From JAVBNT01 sp031551355 (GTDB lineage Bacteria > Vulcanimicrobiota > CADAWZ01): a stretch of 64,000 bases of DNA. Where the stretch lies: NCBI GenBank assembly GCA_031551355.1, contig JAVBNT010000020.1, positions 104,808-168,807 of the forward strand, in the 5' to 3' direction. This document shows, piece after piece, positions 44,126 through 52,780 of the stretch. The stretch's first letter is position 1. Every line of letters starts with the position of its first letter. The notes beneath the pieces were generated by a model that searched no databases, was not told the DNA's origin, and worked only from the letters and a program-made list of their open reading frames with translations. Position numbers and translations under genes: made by a program.

Positions 44126-44259
44126 GAGAGGTCTTAAACGTCAATAATCGGGAAAGGCTTAGATTACGGCTTGGAGGCCGCAATGACATGTTGGGGAAAA
44201 CCTATTTTTTTAACATATAGATTTGAAAAATGTGTTATTGCCGATCGGGAGGAAATTTT

Positions 44260-44913
44260 ATGGCTTTGATTTATTTTCCGGGATGCAAATATACTGCCCA
44301 TTCGCCGGAAAACAGCAAACGGCTGCAAGCCTATCTGCAGGAAAGGTTTGCGGTGACGGTAACCGGCTGCTGCAGCAAGAATTATCAAACATTGTCCGGG
44401 CAGGATACGTTTGTATTTGTCTGTCCTACCTGTTGGGCGATTTTGCGTGAAAGCGCTCCGCATGCAAAGTCCCTTAGCATCTGGGAACTGCTTGCCGGTG
44501 ACGAGCGTTTTCTGTGGCCTGATTATCAGGGCAGAACGGTGACGATACAGGACTGCTGGCGGACCTTCGATAACCGTGGCATGCAAAATGCTGTACGCAC
44601 CGTAATCAAGCGGATGAATCTGAAAGCTCTTGAAATTGATGATTCCTATGATAAGGCCGGCTTTTGCGGAGTATCCTTATTGAAGCCATACTCGCCGCGC
44701 TATGAATATCTGGCGCCGGTCAGGTTTATCCAAAATGCCGGTCATAAATTCAGCCCCTGCAGTGAGGAAGAGCAGAAAATATTGATGAAAGAACATTGCC
44801 GTCAATATTTGACGGATACGGTTGCCTGTTATTGCACCGGCTGTCTCGAAGGAATCAGGATTGGTGGAGTAGGTGGGGTTCATCTTATGGATCTTGTTTT
44901 TAATTCGTTTTGA
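44260..44913 (+). CDS. Cys-rich CCG-domain-like iron-sulfur protein
   Basis: I start at the ATG at 44260, preceded by GGGAGGAAA (217 residues). The N-terminal motif YFPGCKY (Cys9), the CC pair at 37-38, CPTC (55, 58), and the C-terminal CYCTGCLEGI resemble the CCG domains of heterodisulfide-reductase subunit B and GlpC. Those domains bind non-cubane or 4Fe-4S clusters, and here the pattern is split over a single small protein. No membrane segment. It lies beside decayed repeats and has no operon partner. A thiol-disulfide redox or electron-transfer role is inference. Confidence 0.7.
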   Translation: MALIYFPGCKYTAHSPENSKRLQAYLQERFAVTVTGCCSKNYQTLSGQDTFVFVCPTCWAILRESAPHAKSLSIWELLAGDERFLWPDYQGRTVTIQDCWRTFDNRGMQNAVRTVIKRMNLKALEIDDSYDKAGFCGVSLLKPYSPRYEYLAPVRFIQNAGHKFSPCSEEEQKILMKEHCRQYLTDTVACYCTGCLEGIRIGGVGGVHLMDLVFNSF

Positions 44914-44983
44914 ACGAATTGGTTTATATGTTGAAAATAACGAATCAGAACTGTAGCGTCAGGTCTGTTTTAAATAATTTATT

Positions 44984-45460
44984 TCAGATTGATCTTTTAA
45001 AACGGTCCAGCGTTATTACCGTTATTTTTTCTTTTTCGGTGGTAATGTTGAGACTGCCGGAGCTGATTGTATAGGACAAAATATAGATGTTTTTATCAAA
45101 AGGACTTGGTTTCTTACTGTTTGGCTTGCCGTATAATTCGGTTATTTTCTGTGCACGATCTCCAATCTTCAAGCCTCTTGGAGTTGAAAAACCTGGAGGC
45201 GCCGAGTATATTGTCAGCTGGGAAATTTTATTTTCGCCGTCGGTGATAAATTCGGCATCTGCGAAGTATACGGCTTTATAACCTTTAGCCAAATCTGTTA
45301 TGTCAGGCGTGCCGAAATGCTTTTTTGCCGCTTCGATATCGAATGTGCCGAAGATTTTAAAAGGGCCGAATTGCAGGTCATTTTCCGTCAACGGCTGTGC
45401 TGAGAATATAGCTTGGCATAGCAGTAAAACTATCAATAGTGCGATGGCTGCTTGCCTCAT
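44984..45460 (-). CDS. secreted protein of unknown function
   Basis: 158 residues from the ATG at 45460, which has AAAGGA upstream (a longer ATG at 45493 lacks a ribosome site). The N-terminus MRQAAIALLIVLLLCQAIFSA is a signal peptide. The mature part has two similar halves, each a beta-rich segment followed by a GKPxxK- or GTPDIT-like turn (KKHFGTPDITDLAKGY and ITELYGKPNSKKPSPF). This resembles a SmpA/BamE-type or DUF-like repeat, but I cannot assign it. It is a periplasmic protein 22 bp from the 3' end of the lipoprotein gene upstream, probably co-transcribed. Confidence 0.6.
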   Translation of the reverse strand: MRQAAIALLIVLLLCQAIFSAQPLTENDLQFGPFKIFGTFDIEAAKKHFGTPDITDLAKGYKAVYFADAEFITDGENKISQLTIYSAPPGFSTPRGLKIGDRAQKITELYGKPNSKKPSPFDKNIYILSYTISSGSLNITTEKEKITVITLDRFKRSI

Positions 45461-45514
45461 ACTCTTATCCTTTCTGTCCGTAATACGAAACAAATGCGGG
45501 TTCCTGAATGTGAC

Positions 45515-46117
45515 CTATCTCATTTTCAGCCTGTATTCCGAACCGTCAACTGTAAAATCAAGAAACAGAGGTTTGTTTGAAGTCTCGACCTCTTCGGGAA
45601 CTTCAATCAGTATGCTCATATTCCTGGTTTCTCCCGGAGGTATGGATGCTGTAAAGGCGCTGTAGAAACCGGTGTTGCTATCTCCTGCAACAGGCGTTCC
45701 CAGGTATTTATTGCTGCCGTCATAATAAGCGGTCACTGTCGTAACTTCACTGCATGGCAGCCGGTATTTATCCAGATTTTTTACACTCATTATTATGTGT
45801 ATATAAACATTGCCTTTTTCCGCATAATAATGAGTGCCGGAATTTGCTGTCGGGTAATATATATTGTAGATCTCTTTTACCGGAGCAGGCTTTAATTCAT
45901 TGGAGAATTCAATTTTGTGCAGGGTAATTTGTTTCGTTTTGGTTTTTATGACTTCTTCGGACGTTATATCTTTAGGTTGCTGTGTTTCGGCTGTTTCTGC
46001 CGCCGCCAGTACCGGTGCTGCTGACCCCTGAGCTGCGGCCGGTTTTATTTCTTTTACAGATGTGCAGACGGTTAAAATTAATGCTGCACTTATGATGCAA
46101 ATTAAATTTTTAATCAT
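45515..46117 (-). CDS. lipoprotein, DUF4352-like
   Basis: 200 residues. A lipobox (LILTVC, Cys18) after MIKNLICIISAA marks a lipoprotein. After a low-complexity Ala/Glu stretch, a beta-sandwich domain of about 130 residues follows, with YIHIIMSVKNLDKYRLPCSE, TAYYDGSNKYLG and ETRNMSILIEVPE, the pattern of DUF4352 and related immunoglobulin-like domains. It is a close paralogue of the 46294-46902 protein; both have the same GGAC-type ribosome region 13 nt before the ATG. Function unknown. Confidence 0.7.
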   Translation of the reverse strand: MIKNLICIISAALILTVCTSVKEIKPAAAQGSAAPVLAAAETAETQQPKDITSEEVIKTKTKQITLHKIEFSNELKPAPVKEIYNIYYPTANSGTHYYAEKGNVYIHIIMSVKNLDKYRLPCSEVTTVTAYYDGSNKYLGTPVAGDSNTGFYSAFTASIPPGETRNMSILIEVPEEVETSNKPLFLDFTVDGSEYRLKMR

Positions 46118-46220
46118 TGATTATTGGCTGTCCTTTTCAGTTTTTTTATCCTCAAGCATTTCAATAATAATATAAGACTTCCTTTGCCTTGCCGCAATGC
46201 GCCGCAGAATTTGAGTGCTG

Positions 46221-46271
46221 CGAATAGAAACAAGCGCACCTTTCTTTAAAAGATACGCTTGTTTCTATTCG
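46221..46271. repeat. hairpin with 16-bp perfect arms between paralogues
   Basis: Arms 46221-46236 and 46256-46271 (CGAATAGAAACAAGCG and its complement) with a 19-nt loop, in the gap between the two lipoprotein genes. No U-tract. It may stabilise the end of the upstream transcript. Confidence 0.65.
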
Positions 46272-46293
46272 TATTTAATTTTCTTAGGGATTT

Positions 46294-46902
46294 CTATCTC
46301 ACATTCAGCCTGTATTCCTGATCGTCGATTGTAAAATCAATGAACAGAGGTTTTTTTGAAGTTTTGATTGCCTCGGGAACCTCGATTAAAACACTCATAT
46401 CCTTATTTTCCCATTGTTCTATGGATAGTGTATACGCGGTGCCGAAACCTGTAGAGGGGGCTTCGACAGCGACCATTCCTAAGAATTTATTGTCACCGTC
46501 GTGATAAGCGGTTGCCTCGGTAATAATTTCCTCGCATGGTAATGTTTGTGTCCCAAGGTTTTTTGCGTTGATTTTTACATGTATGAAAACATAGCCTTTT
46601 TCCGGATAATGATGTAGGCCCCGGTATACTCCAATATATACATTGTCAACCGGTTTTACATAATCGGCGATTACGTCATAGGAATACTCCACTCTTTTAA
46701 AAGTGACCTTTTTTGTTTGGGTTTTTACAACATCTCCGAGACGGATCTTTTTAGGCGGCTTTTTTTCTTTTATTTCGGTTGTTTTTGCCGGCTTCGGCGT
46801 TACCTCTTCTTTAGTTGCCGCTGCTGCCGAAGTCGTTTCTTTTATAACTGTGCAGGCTGTTAAAATTAATACTGCACTGATAATGCAAATTAGATTTTTT
46901 AT
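46294..46902 (-). CDS. lipoprotein, DUF4352-like paralogue
   Basis: About 202 residues from the ATG at 46902; the ATG at 46938 lacks a ribosome site. The lipobox LILTAC, the low-complexity Ala/Lys/Glu linker and the C-terminal beta domain (FIHVKINAKNLGTQTLPCEE, TAYHDGDNKFLG, ENKDMSVLIEVPE) match the 45515-46117 protein along most of the length. The two arose by duplication. Both likely sit at the outer or inner membrane and hold a ligand-binding beta sandwich. Function unknown. Confidence 0.7.
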   Translation of the reverse strand: MKNLICIISAVLILTACTVIKETTSAAAATKEEVTPKPAKTTEIKEKKPPKKIRLGDVVKTQTKKVTFKRVEYSYDVIADYVKPVDNVYIGVYRGLHHYPEKGYVFIHVKINAKNLGTQTLPCEEIITEATAYHDGDNKFLGMVAVEAPSTGFGTAYTLSIEQWENKDMSVLIEVPEAIKTSKKPLFIDFTIDDQEYRLNVR

Positions 46903-47099
46903 CATTGATTGTTGCTCGTCCTTTTTTGAATTCTTCATCGTCAGATATTTTTTGTAACCGCGTAAAACCTCCTCGGATATACCAAAGTCTGCGGATGGAT
47001 TTTTAAACTCAAATACATCACCGCTCCGGCTCTTTGATAACGTTATGGGATTATGTTGAATTTTTATCGATAAATTTCCTTCTTATTTTTGGTGTTTTT

Positions 47100-47849
47100 T
47101 TAAATAACATTTTTTAATTTGTTTTTTAATTTATTTTGCGACTTAATTACAGAATTCAGTTGGGTGTTTAAGCTTTTTATATTGTTATTCAGCTCTTTTA
47201 TGTCTTGATAGGATAGATCGTCATGGCTATCAAGTTTCCTGTCTATTTTGTGGAGAATATTTATGATGTCGTTATAATAGGCATCAATTATGAGGTTGTG
47301 GTTTTCTATTTCTTCCTTTGTTATGTAATCTCCCGAAAATATAGATATTTCGATTCTTTTAAAATCTATATGATTGTCTCTGACGGCCTGCAAATTTTTC
47401 TTAACAGTACGGCATTTGTAAATGTGTAGAGATGAATCTTCAAAACTTACAATTTCTATAGTGGTTTTTAAGAGATTTGCCACCGTTTCAAGATATTCGT
47501 CCACGCATATTAGATAATCGTTGAATATTTTTTGTTCTTTTTGTAGAATCGGATTTTGAGAAATCTGTTTTTTTATTGCTGAATATTTTTTATGCGAAGA
47601 ATAATAAGTGCCTGCAGCAATTAATAGCAAAAGCAGTAATGTTGCAGCAACAGCTTTACTTTGTTTTTTTAAAGCTTGGGCTTCTGTTTTTTCCCTGTCT
47701 GTATTTCTTTTGTTTGCCGTTTTGGGAACCGCGGTTGTTGTTTTATCATGCGCATCATTTTGCCCGTTTAATGCTTTTATATTTTGATTATTAAATTTTT
47801 CTTTGTCAAAATACTTTTTCTTTTTAGGTTTGTCAATGTGGTCAGACAA
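47100..47849 (-). CDS. single-pass membrane protein with coiled-coil C-terminus
   Basis: 249 residues, TTG start with GGGAGG upstream. Residues 1-64 are charged and cytoplasmic (Lys/Asn-rich), residues 65-83 form one membrane helix (AVAATLLLLLLIAAGTYYS), and residues 84-249 are a periplasmic helical part. The last 50 residues show a leucine/asparagine heptad pattern typical of a coiled coil. I do not recognise a family. It is not in an evident operon, and its AT-rich coding differs slightly from neighbours. Confidence 0.55.
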   Translation of the reverse strand: MSDHIDKPKKKKYFDKEKFNNQNIKALNGQNDAHDKTTTAVPKTANKRNTDREKTEAQALKKQSKAVAATLLLLLLIAAGTYYSSHKKYSAIKKQISQNPILQKEQKIFNDYLICVDEYLETVANLLKTTIEIVSFEDSSLHIYKCRTVKKNLQAVRDNHIDFKRIEISIFSGDYITKEEIENHNLIIDAYYNDIINILHKIDRKLDSHDDLSYQDIKELNNNIKSLNTQLNSVIKSQNKLKNKLKNVI

Positions 47850-48606
47850 ATTTTATCCTCCCTTTTTCTACCATGTGGTATGGCTTTTTCATGCTCAAAT
47901 ACAGCCGTCTGTAACGCGGTCATGATGGAGCAAACAAGTAATTTTTTACATGCTTACCTTAGCCATTTATTTTTATGGGGGGATATCTTTTGATTAAATT
48001 GTTTGTCCGGTAAAAACAGGGTTTTCTAATATAGAATTTGTAAAGAACTGTTTAAACCTGTTATTCGAAGGGGGAATGGAATTTTTGCCGGTAATATGGC
48101 GGTATATGTTATTTGTTACGGGAAATTTATTAATAAATTCGGTTGAAGATTAGTAATTTTAGATAATTTGAGCGTTTGGGGCCGGATAGCGGATGATTTT
48201 TGTGAATAATCTAGAATATTTCTATTTTAACATATTTGCAGGGCATAATAAAGAGCTTTGTGTGAAAATGTGTAGTTAATACCAGTGAGTATTTTTATAT
48301 TTTACAGCGGTATTATATGTTTTTATTGCGGAATTTATATCATTAAAAGTTCTAAAAATTTAGAGCGAGACAGCTTTGTCTTTTACGCTTTGTTTGCCTT
48401 GTTTCCAAGGAATAACCGGGGAAAAGTAAATGACATAATTACAAATTGTTGCTGTTTTGTAATCCAATATTAATTTTGATGCAACTGTTTTTTGATATTC
48501 TATATTTGAATTAATACTGTAGAATAGGGTCAACAGAAAGTGCTGAGGCGGTTTTTGTTGACTATGTGTTTGTTAAAAACTTTACTGTCGGAGGCTGATT
48601 TTTATA
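47850..48606. other. 757-bp gap upstream of mpl
   Basis: AT-rich, between divergent genes. One possible short ORF (48285-48473) has no ribosome site or recognisable sequence and I do not call it. GGAGG at 48590-48594 is the ribosome site of the next gene. I see nothing else firm. Confidence 0.5.
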
Positions 48607-50025
48607 ATGACTAAAGGCAATCATATACATCTTACGGCGATATGCGGAATGGGAATGGGGGCTTTTGCCGGTCTTCTCAAAGAAGCCGGTTACAGAGTTA
48701 CCGGTTCGGATCAAAATGTTTACCCGCCGATGAGCGACAAACTGCGCGATATGGGGATTGATCTGATGAGCCCTTATTCTCCGGATAATGTCAACAGTAA
48801 TCCTGATATGGTTATTGTCGGCAATGCCATCAGAAAAGATAATCCGGAAATATTGGCTGTTATGGAAAGAAATATTCCCTATATGTCTTTTCCCGAAGCG
48901 TTGAATAAATATTTTCTTAAGGACAAAAAATCGCTTGTTGTTGCCGGAACGCATGGCAAAACAACGACATCTTCGATGGTGGCCTGGATTTTGGAGAAGA
49001 ATAAAATGTCCCCCGGTTTTTTGATTGGCGGTATTTTAAATGATTTCGGCACCAGCTGTCAGTTGGGAACGGGTGATTATTTTGTCGTAGAGGGCGATGA
49101 ATACGATACCGCCTTTTTTGACAAAGTACCGAAATTTATGCATTACTCGCCGTCAAGCGCGATTATAACGAATGTTGAATTTGATCATGGTGATATTTAT
49201 AGAGATATAAATCATATAAAGTCGGCTTTTAAAAACTTTATCGTTCTGATTCCTGAAGAAGGTTATCTTATTGCATGCAATGATTTTGTCCATCTAAAGG
49301 AAATTTTGCCGACGGCAAAGTGTAAAGTCGAAACTTACGGTTTTGCCGGCGGAAGCGACTGGACCGTTGAAGATCTTGTAATAGGGGAGACTTCCAGCCG
49401 CTTCACCGCTTTATTCAGAGGCGAACGTATGGGCAGTTTTGAAATCCTTATGCCTGGAAGGCATAATGTTGCCAACGCTCTTGGAGCTATTGCGCTTCTT
49501 TATCGGCAGGGACTTTCGATTGAGGGTATTGCCGCCGGTTTATCCACTTTTACCGGAGTGAAAAGACGTCAGGAAATTCGCGGCGTTATCAACGGCATTA
49601 CTGTTATTGATGACTTTGCGCATCATCCGACAAAAGTTAGAGAGACTGTTTCTGCGATACGTTCCAGATACGGAGCCGGTAAATTATGGGCAATTTTCGA
49701 ACCGAGAACAAATACCAGCCGACGGGCTTTTTTCCAGCAGGACTATATATCTTCGTTTGATGATGCGCAAAAGACAATTGTTGCCGGTGTCTTCAATTTG
49801 GCGCAAATATCCGAAGAAGACAGATTTTCTCCGGAAAAGCTGGTTGAGGATTTGAATTTAAGAGGACGTGACGCATATTATATTCCGGACAGTGAGGATA
49901 TCATATCTTTCGTTTGCGGTCAGGCGGTTTCCGGCGACGTTATTCTTATTATGTCAAACGGAGGATTTGACGCTATACATGAGCGCCTTATTACCGGTTT
50001 GCGGGAAGTTAAAATTCCTGCCTGA
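48607..50025 (+). CDS. mpl: UDP-N-acetylmuramate:L-Ala-gamma-D-Glu-meso-DAP ligase (Mpl)
   Basis: 472 residues, usual Mpl length. The N-terminal domain starts HLTAICGMGMGAFAGLLKE and has GSDQNVYPPMSDKL, which separates Mpl from MurC. The ATP loop is VAGTHGKTTTSSM, metal and substrate motifs are DYFVVEGDEYDTAFFDK and NVEFDHGDIY, and IDDFAHHPTKV follows. The enzyme attaches recycled tripeptide to UDP-MurNAc in the cytoplasm, joining murein recycling to synthesis. It converges on the PilQ-like gene with 11 bp between. Confidence 0.92.
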   Translation: MTKGNHIHLTAICGMGMGAFAGLLKEAGYRVTGSDQNVYPPMSDKLRDMGIDLMSPYSPDNVNSNPDMVIVGNAIRKDNPEILAVMERNIPYMSFPEALNKYFLKDKKSLVVAGTHGKTTTSSMVAWILEKNKMSPGFLIGGILNDFGTSCQLGTGDYFVVEGDEYDTAFFDKVPKFMHYSPSSAIITNVEFDHGDIYRDINHIKSAFKNFIVLIPEEGYLIACNDFVHLKEILPTAKCKVETYGFAGGSDWTVEDLVIGETSSRFTALFRGERMGSFEILMPGRHNVANALGAIALLYRQGLSIEGIAAGLSTFTGVKRRQEIRGVINGITVIDDFAHHPTKVRETVSAIRSRYGAGKLWAIFEPRTNTSRRAFFQQDYISSFDDAQKTIVAGVFNLAQISEEDRFSPEKLVEDLNLRGRDAYYIPDSEDIISFVCGQAVSGDVILIMSNGGFDAIHERLITGLREVKIPA

Positions 50026-50036
50026 TAGGTTTAATC

Positions 50037-51212
50037 TTATGTGTTTTCTTTCGTTGGCGGCGGGGGCAGATCGATGTCGTTGAAAAAGTTTTTTAAATCG
50101 TCCATCGTCTCCGGGTCACAAAGCACTTCAAAGGCATTTAGGTTGGGGTGAAACGTATACTTTATGTTTGGATAGGATATGTCCAGCGATTTTAGTATCG
50201 TTTCGCCTCTTCTTTTTTTAAGGACAAATACTTGTTTTTGTTTTGCGGTTGATTCGCTGATGTTATATTGCTGCGCTATTATTGAATCAATAATTACCGG
50301 CGGGCCTACCAGTATGGTCTCTTTTTGGATGCGGATTTCGAACCCCGTAGGCTCAATAAGCCTCAGCATTGCTTCTTCAGGAGAGATATCTCTGAATTCA
50401 ATACTTTTTTTGCCTTTGACCTGAGGGGATACAATAAGGTTTTTGCCTGTTTTTTCGGCAAGAACTTTGAGGATTTCCGTAATATCCCTGTTACTAAACG
50501 CCATATTGATGTTTTCTCTTTTTTCGAAAGGCAGAAAGTCTTTGTCGAACATCTTTTTTTTGCCGGTTATTTGCGGAACTTCCGGTTTTCCTGCTTTTGA
50601 TGTTATGATGCCCACGCTTTCCTTAAAACCTTTTTTTATCTCCGCCACTGCTGTTTTGGTATAAGGATAGAATTTTTTCGAAGACGGTGCCGTTTGCTTT
50701 TGACCGGAATCAATTACTACGCTTAAATCGGTTAACAGGCTTTCCCCCGGTTTATAAGTGTTTTTTGTCTTTATTGCTCTTGGCTTCGTTTTTGATGATA
50801 ATTCCGGCTTTGTATAGGAGATTGTTATAATAATTCCGTTTTCTTTTTGGGAAATATTCCAGCTTGGCATTGAAACGGTGTCGGCTGTTACGGTGATTTT
50901 TTCTTTTTCCGTTGTGATTTTTATTTTATCAATCAGGCCTTTTTCTATCGTCGAAAAAATTGGTTCGCCCGCTTTGATTTCCGCAGACGTGATAATGAAC
51001 GTTAGCGTATTATTTTTTTTAGAAGTTGTGCTGTTGAGTTCCGATGATGACGATACCGTTATTTTTACAACATCACTTAGCTGTTCCAGAGTTGCCTTGG
51101 GTGAAGGTTTTTGTGCAAAAACAGAAGATGATAACAGCCAGACGAATGCCGTTAAAAGGAGTATGCGGTATATTTTTGGGTACAATTGGATCACCGAACC
51201 TTTTACTTGCAA
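50037..51212 (-). CDS. PilQ-like periplasmic protein without secretin pore (AMIN-STN-N1)
   Basis: 391 residues. A signal peptide (RILLLTAFVWLLSSSVFA) is followed by an AMIN-type beta domain at about 35-140, which in PilQ and AmiC binds peptidoglycan. An STN domain lies at about 235-310 (INMAFSNRDITEILKVLAEK and LIVSPQVKGKKSIEF), then a short N1/NolW-like domain with TILKSLDISYPNIKY ending near residue 385. The GG-rich secretin barrel that should follow is absent: the gene stops after IDLPPPPTKENT. It may be a scaffold or assembly partner for a type IV pilus or secretion system, or a truncated secretin. No pilus genes are nearby. Confidence 0.75.
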   Translation of the reverse strand: MQVKGSVIQLYPKIYRILLLTAFVWLLSSSVFAQKPSPKATLEQLSDVVKITVSSSSELNSTTSKKNNTLTFIITSAEIKAGEPIFSTIEKGLIDKIKITTEKEKITVTADTVSMPSWNISQKENGIIITISYTKPELSSKTKPRAIKTKNTYKPGESLLTDLSVVIDSGQKQTAPSSKKFYPYTKTAVAEIKKGFKESVGIITSKAGKPEVPQITGKKKMFDKDFLPFEKRENINMAFSNRDITEILKVLAEKTGKNLIVSPQVKGKKSIEFRDISPEEAMLRLIEPTGFEIRIQKETILVGPPVIIDSIIAQQYNISESTAKQKQVFVLKKRRGETILKSLDISYPNIKYTFHPNLNAFEVLCDPETMDDLKNFFNDIDLPPPPTKENT

Positions 51213-51281
51213 ATTTTATCCTTGTTAATTCAAACCGGTTCTTTCTGTTTGCCTGCTTTTAAGACTTATTGAGCTGTAGCA

Positions 51282-51325
51282 AAATTATTCCCTGGGGCGT
51301 CCGCAGCAGCCCCAAGGAATAATAA
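51282..51325 (-). terminator. terminator of ornithine aminotransferase gene
   Basis: Arms 51311-51325 and 51286-51300 pair over 15 bp with one mismatch (ATTATTCC-TGGGGC type) and a 10-nt loop; TTTTGC follows on the minus strand. It lies 55 bp after the stop codon. Confidence 0.65.
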
Positions 51326-51379
51326 AGCGAGTTCAGCGGACTTACGCCTTCTTAAACCGGTTGAAAGCGTTTTTTGCGT

Positions 51380-52585
51380 CTAAGTCAATACTGATTCTAT
51401 TATATCCGCCGCTTTTGAAAGCTCATCTTTGGTAATTGTCAGCGGCGGGGCAAACCTTATCACCTGATGATGTGTTTCTTTAGCAAGAATGCCTTTGTCA
51501 AAAAGCTTCTCACAGAAAGGTCTTGCTACTCCTGATTCCGTCTTAATTTCCAGACCAATCATGAGTCCTTTACCGCGGACTTCCTTTATATGTTTGCTGT
51601 TTATTGAGCGCAGTCTCTCAATAAACCACTGTCCAAGCTCCAGCGATTTCTGGGGCAGGTTTTCTTCTGTAATTACATCGAGAGCCGCCATTGCAACTGC
51701 GCATGCAAGCGGGTTGCCGCCAAATGTTGAACCATGATCCCCGGGGTTGAATACTCCGAGAATTTCTCTTGAGGACATAACGGCGGAAACAGGATATACT
51801 CCTCCGCCAAGGGCTTTTCCGACAATATACATGTCAGGTTTTATTCCATAATGATCGCAGCAGAAAAGCTTTCCGGTTCTGCCGAAACCCGTTTGAATCT
51901 CATCGGCGATCAGGAGCGTTCTATTCTTTTTGCAGAGTTCCTGAGCTTTTTTAAGAAAATCGTCGGGCAAAATGTTGATTCCGGCCTCGCCCTGTATAGG
52001 CTCAATAATAAATGCGGCTGTATCCGGTGTTATTGCTTTTTCGAGCGCGGCATAATCTCCGTAAGGTACAATATCAAATCCCGGCGTAAACGGGCCGAAT
52101 CCATCTTTGTACTGTTCTTCCGTCGAAAAGCCGACGATTGTTGTTGTTCTTCCGTGGAAGTTGTCGGCACATACTATTATCCTTGCTTTGTCTGTTTGTG
52201 TTCCCTTGACTTTGTATGCCCATTTTCTGGCTGTTTTTATGGCAGTTTCCACGGCCTCGGCACCTGTATTCATTGGCAGGGCCATTTCCATTCCGGAAAG
52301 GACGCAAAGTTTTTTGAGAAGTTCTCCCATTAGTTCATTGTGGAAGGCGCGTGACGTGAGGGTTATTTTTTCACACTGATCATGAAGGGCTTTCATTATT
52401 TTTGGATGTCTGTGACCCTGATTCAGGGCTGAATATGCACTGAGCATATCAAGATATTTTTTCCCGTCAACATCCCAGACCCAGATACCTTCGCCTTTTG
52501 TAAGAACAACCGGCAGCGGATGGTAGTTATTGGCACCGTATTTTTCTGTTTCGCTTATGACTGTCTCTTTTGTTTTTGTGAGCAT
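51380..52585 (-). CDS. rocD: ornithine aminotransferase
   Basis: 401 residues from the ATG at 52585, which has TTGGAGG upstream. Class III aminotransferase motifs: YHPLPVVLTKGEGIWVWDVD, SAYSALNQGHRHPKI typical of ornithine aminotransferase, FHGRTTTIVGFS, LIADEIQTGFGRTGKLF (PLP Asp) and IVGKALGGGVYPVSAV with the PLP Lys. The enzyme moves the delta-amino group of ornithine to 2-oxoglutarate, giving glutamate semialdehyde. No arginine or proline genes are adjacent. Acetylornithine aminotransferase is a less likely alternative because of the YSALNQGHRHP motif. Confidence 0.87.
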   Translation of the reverse strand: MLTKTKETVISETEKYGANNYHPLPVVLTKGEGIWVWDVDGKKYLDMLSAYSALNQGHRHPKIMKALHDQCEKITLTSRAFHNELMGELLKKLCVLSGMEMALPMNTGAEAVETAIKTARKWAYKVKGTQTDKARIIVCADNFHGRTTTIVGFSTEEQYKDGFGPFTPGFDIVPYGDYAALEKAITPDTAAFIIEPIQGEAGINILPDDFLKKAQELCKKNRTLLIADEIQTGFGRTGKLFCCDHYGIKPDMYIVGKALGGGVYPVSAVMSSREILGVFNPGDHGSTFGGNPLACAVAMAALDVITEENLPQKSLELGQWFIERLRSINSKHIKEVRGKGLMIGLEIKTESGVARPFCEKLFDKGILAKETHHQVIRFAPPLTITKDELSKAADIIESVLT

Positions 52586-52780
52586 AATGGCCTCCAAATT
52601 TATATTTGCAATTACTATTTTTATAACGGTTTGACAAATCCCTTTCGTTTGATTTTTAATTTATAATCATTTAAGTTGTCACGCTTTTAGTGCTTAAAGG
52701 TGTTTTGTCCGTTTTTGAGGAATATTAATTAAAAAGATTAATATCTAAGATAATATTATTAATATGGGGTTGTTTAAATT

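Larger units (their letters stand above)
43568..44259. other. 692-bp intergenic region with foldback elements
   Basis: No full gene. It contains a short start-like ORF (43780-43836), a nested foldback (43851-43950), a MITE-like repeat (44024-44125) and, near 44160-44195, a hairpin with GC-rich arms (CGGCTTGGAGGCCG). The region looks like an insertion hotspot. Confidence 0.6.

Noticed and set aside
43778..44137. ORFs of 66-91 residues on both strands in the repeat region
   Set aside because: They read through palindromes and have no ribosome sites.
48285..48473. 62-residue ORF in the 757-bp gap
   Set aside because: Composition is that of AT-rich noncoding DNA; no ribosome site or homology hints.
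52598..52780. T-box leader upstream of trpS
   Set aside because: I find no specifier loop, no AGGGTGG T-box word and no terminator in this 183-bp gap.
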